Below are positions 61,201-64,000 of a stretch of DNA of 64,000 nt, one piece after another. Both the position numbers and the translations under genes were made by a program. Each line of letters begins with the position of its first letter. Position 1 is the stretch's first letter. Source of the stretch: Paramecium octaurelia (lineage: Eukaryota; Ciliophora; Oligohymenophorea; Peniculida; Parameciidae); NCBI GenBank assembly GCA_905182995.1, contig CAJJDP010000084.1:44024-108023 (forward strand), read 5' to 3'. The notes under the pieces are model-generated. The model was not told the DNA's origin, searched no databases, and saw only the letters and a program-made list of their open reading frames with translations.

Positions 61201-62900
61201 TTTAACTAGAAGAATCACAAAATTAATTGAATTGCTCTTCCAATTCTTTAATAATCTTATCTCGAATTGTAGATGTAGTTGATATTTCAATTTATTAGAC
61301 TTGAGAATAAAATTTATAAAACAATAGTTAATTCATCTGCATGACGTTTAAACCCCTTTGAGAAAAATACTCTTTTGTCTCTCTAATGCAGATCCTTTGA
61401 ATACTATTTGTATTTCATTAAAATTCACACATATTATACTAAAAATTAATTCTTTTCTTGATGACAGAATGTATAATTAATCAGAAAATTAGTATTTAGA
61501 TATCGACCCATCCCATTCTAAACTCCTTTTTTATCAATCGTGAGTTACAATTTTAAAATTATTAATCATAAACAATTCTGAAAATCTCAATAAACGTTTT
61601 ACCTCCTCCTTACTTTATTATACATCAAAAGTTTTGTTCGAGTATTTACTTCATTCTAAGTCTAAATTTAATATAGTTGCATAGTTTAACCATTAAAGGT
61701 TAGAAAGAAAACATTTATTATTTAGAAAACAGATCCTAAAACCCCATAAATCAATTTAAATTGTTGAAATAACAACCAATTTCTTACAAGGTTATTATTG
61801 GCTTATTTTTATTCTAGGATCTTCCCAAGCTGTCGATATCAATTAATTTTAAGAAACTCATTCCACAAATCCAATCTTAGTCTTCTAATAATTATTAGTC
61901 ATCATCCAAAATTTAATATAACAATCATTCCCTCCAGAAACAATTAGATCTTCATTATCACTTACAAGTATACATCTTATAGAGCCAGATACATTTTATC
62001 CTTTGCAATGACCAGATTTTAATAATGTTATCTCTATTTAATATGAATTAGTTTGAATTTTTTAAATTAAAATACAAATTACTAATCTGTGAACTTTTAT
62101 TATTTTTCGATTGAAATATAAATAATTGTATAAATCCGTTTCTTTTTCTCCAATTATTATCAAATTAAGGAAATATAAAAATCCATAGCATAACAATTAA
62201 CTCTTATATGATATTATCGGAAAAGTTCAAAATAATTGTTGATCATAGTTCATTCCTTTTATAGACATCGTTTACTTTGAGTAGCAAAAATCCCAAATAT
62301 TTATTGCTTTAGATAATCCTAGGATGATTCAATTTAAAGACTTGCTACTTTTATTCGGCTATTATATTTGAAAGAATTAATTGATTCATAACAAAATGTA
62401 ATAAATTATATATATTTATTGTTAGAATTTATTTAATGCTAATGTAAATTATTTAATGCAATAATCTTTTCCCTATCTCATTCTAAGTATATTAATTCAA
62501 AACTGAGAGCATGAGCTTATCTCAGACTCATATTATTGTATTGTTTTAATCCATAATCTTATATAATAAGATGACCAATTTATTTTTATTCTTATAAATT
62601 TTTAAGTTGAATAATTCATTCATACTTTGCAATCTATATTTGTCAATGGTGAGCTTATACTGATCAGAAATATATTTGTCAAAAAATTTTTGCTTTTTCT
62701 AATTTGAAAATAACGGTTTTTCTATAATTTTCATTTAATTACTAAACAGACCAAGTCAGATTTCGTTATCAACTATTTCATTAATATGTTAAACATCAAT
62801 TATTAATGCTTATTTCATCCCTTTTCTACAACAATAGATTAGTTCTATTTTGAAATACCCAATGTTTTAGACTCTTAAGAATTGTTCATAAAATTTCCAA
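61201..62900 (-). pseudogene. WD40-repeat protein, broken
   Basis: A clear WD repeat on the minus strand at about 61990-61870: SGSIRCILVSDNEDLIVSGG followed by NDCYIKFWMM. Upstream (about 62790-62540) is an N-terminal helical part typical of this ciliate family: DVQHINEIVDNEI, TGA, LGLFSNQMKIIEKPLF, KFFDKYISDQYKLTIDKYRL. Downstream pieces (WICGMSFLKLIDIDSLGRS; IRDKIIKELEEQFN) fall in other frames. Several TGAs and frame changes. Intact relatives form a beta-propeller that docks proteins. Confidence 0.55.
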
Positions 62901-63029
62901 ATTTGAATTGAGAGAATGCAATTTTCAATATAAAACTTTGATCAATTGTTACAGATATTATTCCCACCAACATATATCAATACGTTAGAAAATAATATCT
63001 TTACTCTCCAAATTTATCATCAAATTACG
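62901..63029. other. Spacer
   Basis: Nothing seen. Confidence 0.3.
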
Positions 63030-63300
63030 ATATTTTCAATCACCTCGATCATAATCACTTCCACCACTAGACCCAATAAATTAATTTCAATTTTCATATA
63101 TTCTCTTTAGCTTTATCTAATCTAATATTTCATCTACCGACTTTTTTTTATCCTTATAATTAACTTAATAAATCATTTAACTTCCACTAAAAATATAATC
63201 CCATCGAAATACTAGCAAAAATCATCACTAACCTCTAACCTTTTATTAGTTTACAACCTAGCCCATCATATATCCCTTCTCCACTAATATAACAATAGCA
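63030..63300 (-). pseudogene. Decayed GGG-type repeats
   Basis: The minus strand has degenerate copies of the repeat in 58739-61005: GEGIYDGLGCKLIKG, RLEVSDDFCQYFDG, KSR/VGRWNIRLDKAKENI and SSGGSDYDRGD, in shifting frames. A broken paralogue about 2 kb upstream of the intact gene on the same strand. Confidence 0.55.
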
Positions 63301-64000
63301 AGGGAAATTTACATTATTTCCAAATTTTCATCAGAATGTTTCTTGAGTTATATTTTGCTTGGACTAATTAGAGTACCGGATAAGATAGAAAATTTGATTA
63401 AATCTTTAGTCCTAATCTAAACAATCGACAGAAAATTTGGTAACTATTTCAATATCCTAAAACCAAAATATTTGAATTAGCTAATTGTAATTGCCAAAAG
63501 TGATGATACTTTAGAAAGAATTATAGAAAGCAAGAATTAGGTAGGGAATGGCTGAGAACAATGATAATAACCATTAAACAGGTTTAATCAAAGGATTTTA
63601 ACATTTTAGTTGATTAATATAGAGTTTAAGATCCTTAAATAAGATACTTAGCATTGTTTCACTTCTAGAAAAAAATTAAACTATTTAATAATATTAAGAG
63701 TTCATGAGAAAATCAATTTTGAATGAGCAAAATAATATAAAAAAAATTAATATGTTCTAACTGTTCAAAATTTAATAATTCAGATCCTATTAACAAAATC
63801 TTCATTAAGAATTAGAAGAACATATTGAAATTCCAGTTAAATTGTACCAATATATTGATAGTTTATACTTTAAGTTAAATTATTGATTATTTATTATTTT
63901 AATAATAATAATAAATTAATATTGTCAAAAAATATATCACCTCAAAAATAAAAAGAAATAAAAATTTTGCTGTTAATTATGTCATAAAATTCACAGAGAA
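63301..64000. other. No gene seen
   Basis: AT-rich, with short open runs and TAA/AAT microsatellite near 63900. The edge of the window may cut a further gene. Confidence 0.4.

Noticed and set aside
1-64000. Telomere repeats or rRNA genes
   Set aside because: No runs of CCCCAA/CCCAAA or conserved rRNA blocks were seen.

Overview
The window reads as nuclear DNA of a Paramecium-like ciliate. TAA and TAG act as glutamine codons and TGA is the only working stop. Introns are about 21-32 nt, run GT..AG and are mostly GTA..TAG. Base composition is very AT-rich. The ribosomal protein L32e gene (7507-7944) shows all of this in one place: a 27-nt intron and an in-frame TAA exactly where the family aligns. 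With only TGA as a stop, chance open frames of 100-250 codons are common here, so I relied on motifs, splicing logic and family patterns rather than ORF length.

0-15 kb: a decayed TPR gene cut by the window edge; a NEK-type protein kinase; a small secreted discoidin-like protein; a cyclin; RPL32; and a minus-strand paralogue of the secreted protein. These are followed by inverted copies of the TPR gene, the longest being a B-box/coiled-coil/TPR gene with a single nonsense codon. Two tandem duplications (3190-6425 and 11947-14815) break exactly at N gaps and are probably unmerged contig overlaps. 15-20 kb is mostly decayed coding sequence.

20-36 kb: a 1397-residue cysteine-rich multi-pass membrane protein (20466-24746), a broken von Willebrand A gene, several unrecognised broken genes, and an intronless 1276-residue type I membrane protein (32106-35936). 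36-51 kb: a secreted/membrane-anchored orphan of 381 residues with a decayed neighbour copy, a PP2A-family phosphatase pseudogene, a probable LINE reverse transcriptase remnant, and more decayed genes.

51-64 kb: a zinc-binding/coiled-coil/TPR gene whose array is built from 131-bp exon-plus-intron units (51512-54142); a decayed membrane protein; an endonuclease plus reverse transcriptase LINE remnant on the minus strand (56690-58400); a putatively N-myristoylated protein with eight 'GGG' repeats, again one intron per repeat (58739-61005); and a decayed WD40 gene.

The strongest theme is repeat proteins that grow by copying exon and intron together. It is seen in two unrelated families. About ten genes look whole, and roughly twice as many are broken. 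Many broken ones are damaged by isolated in-frame TGA codons, at least one of which replaces a conserved tryptophan. No TA-bounded internal eliminated sequence interrupts the long intact frames, which points to macronuclear-destined sequence, perhaps subtelomeric. The LINE remnants are unusual for that setting.
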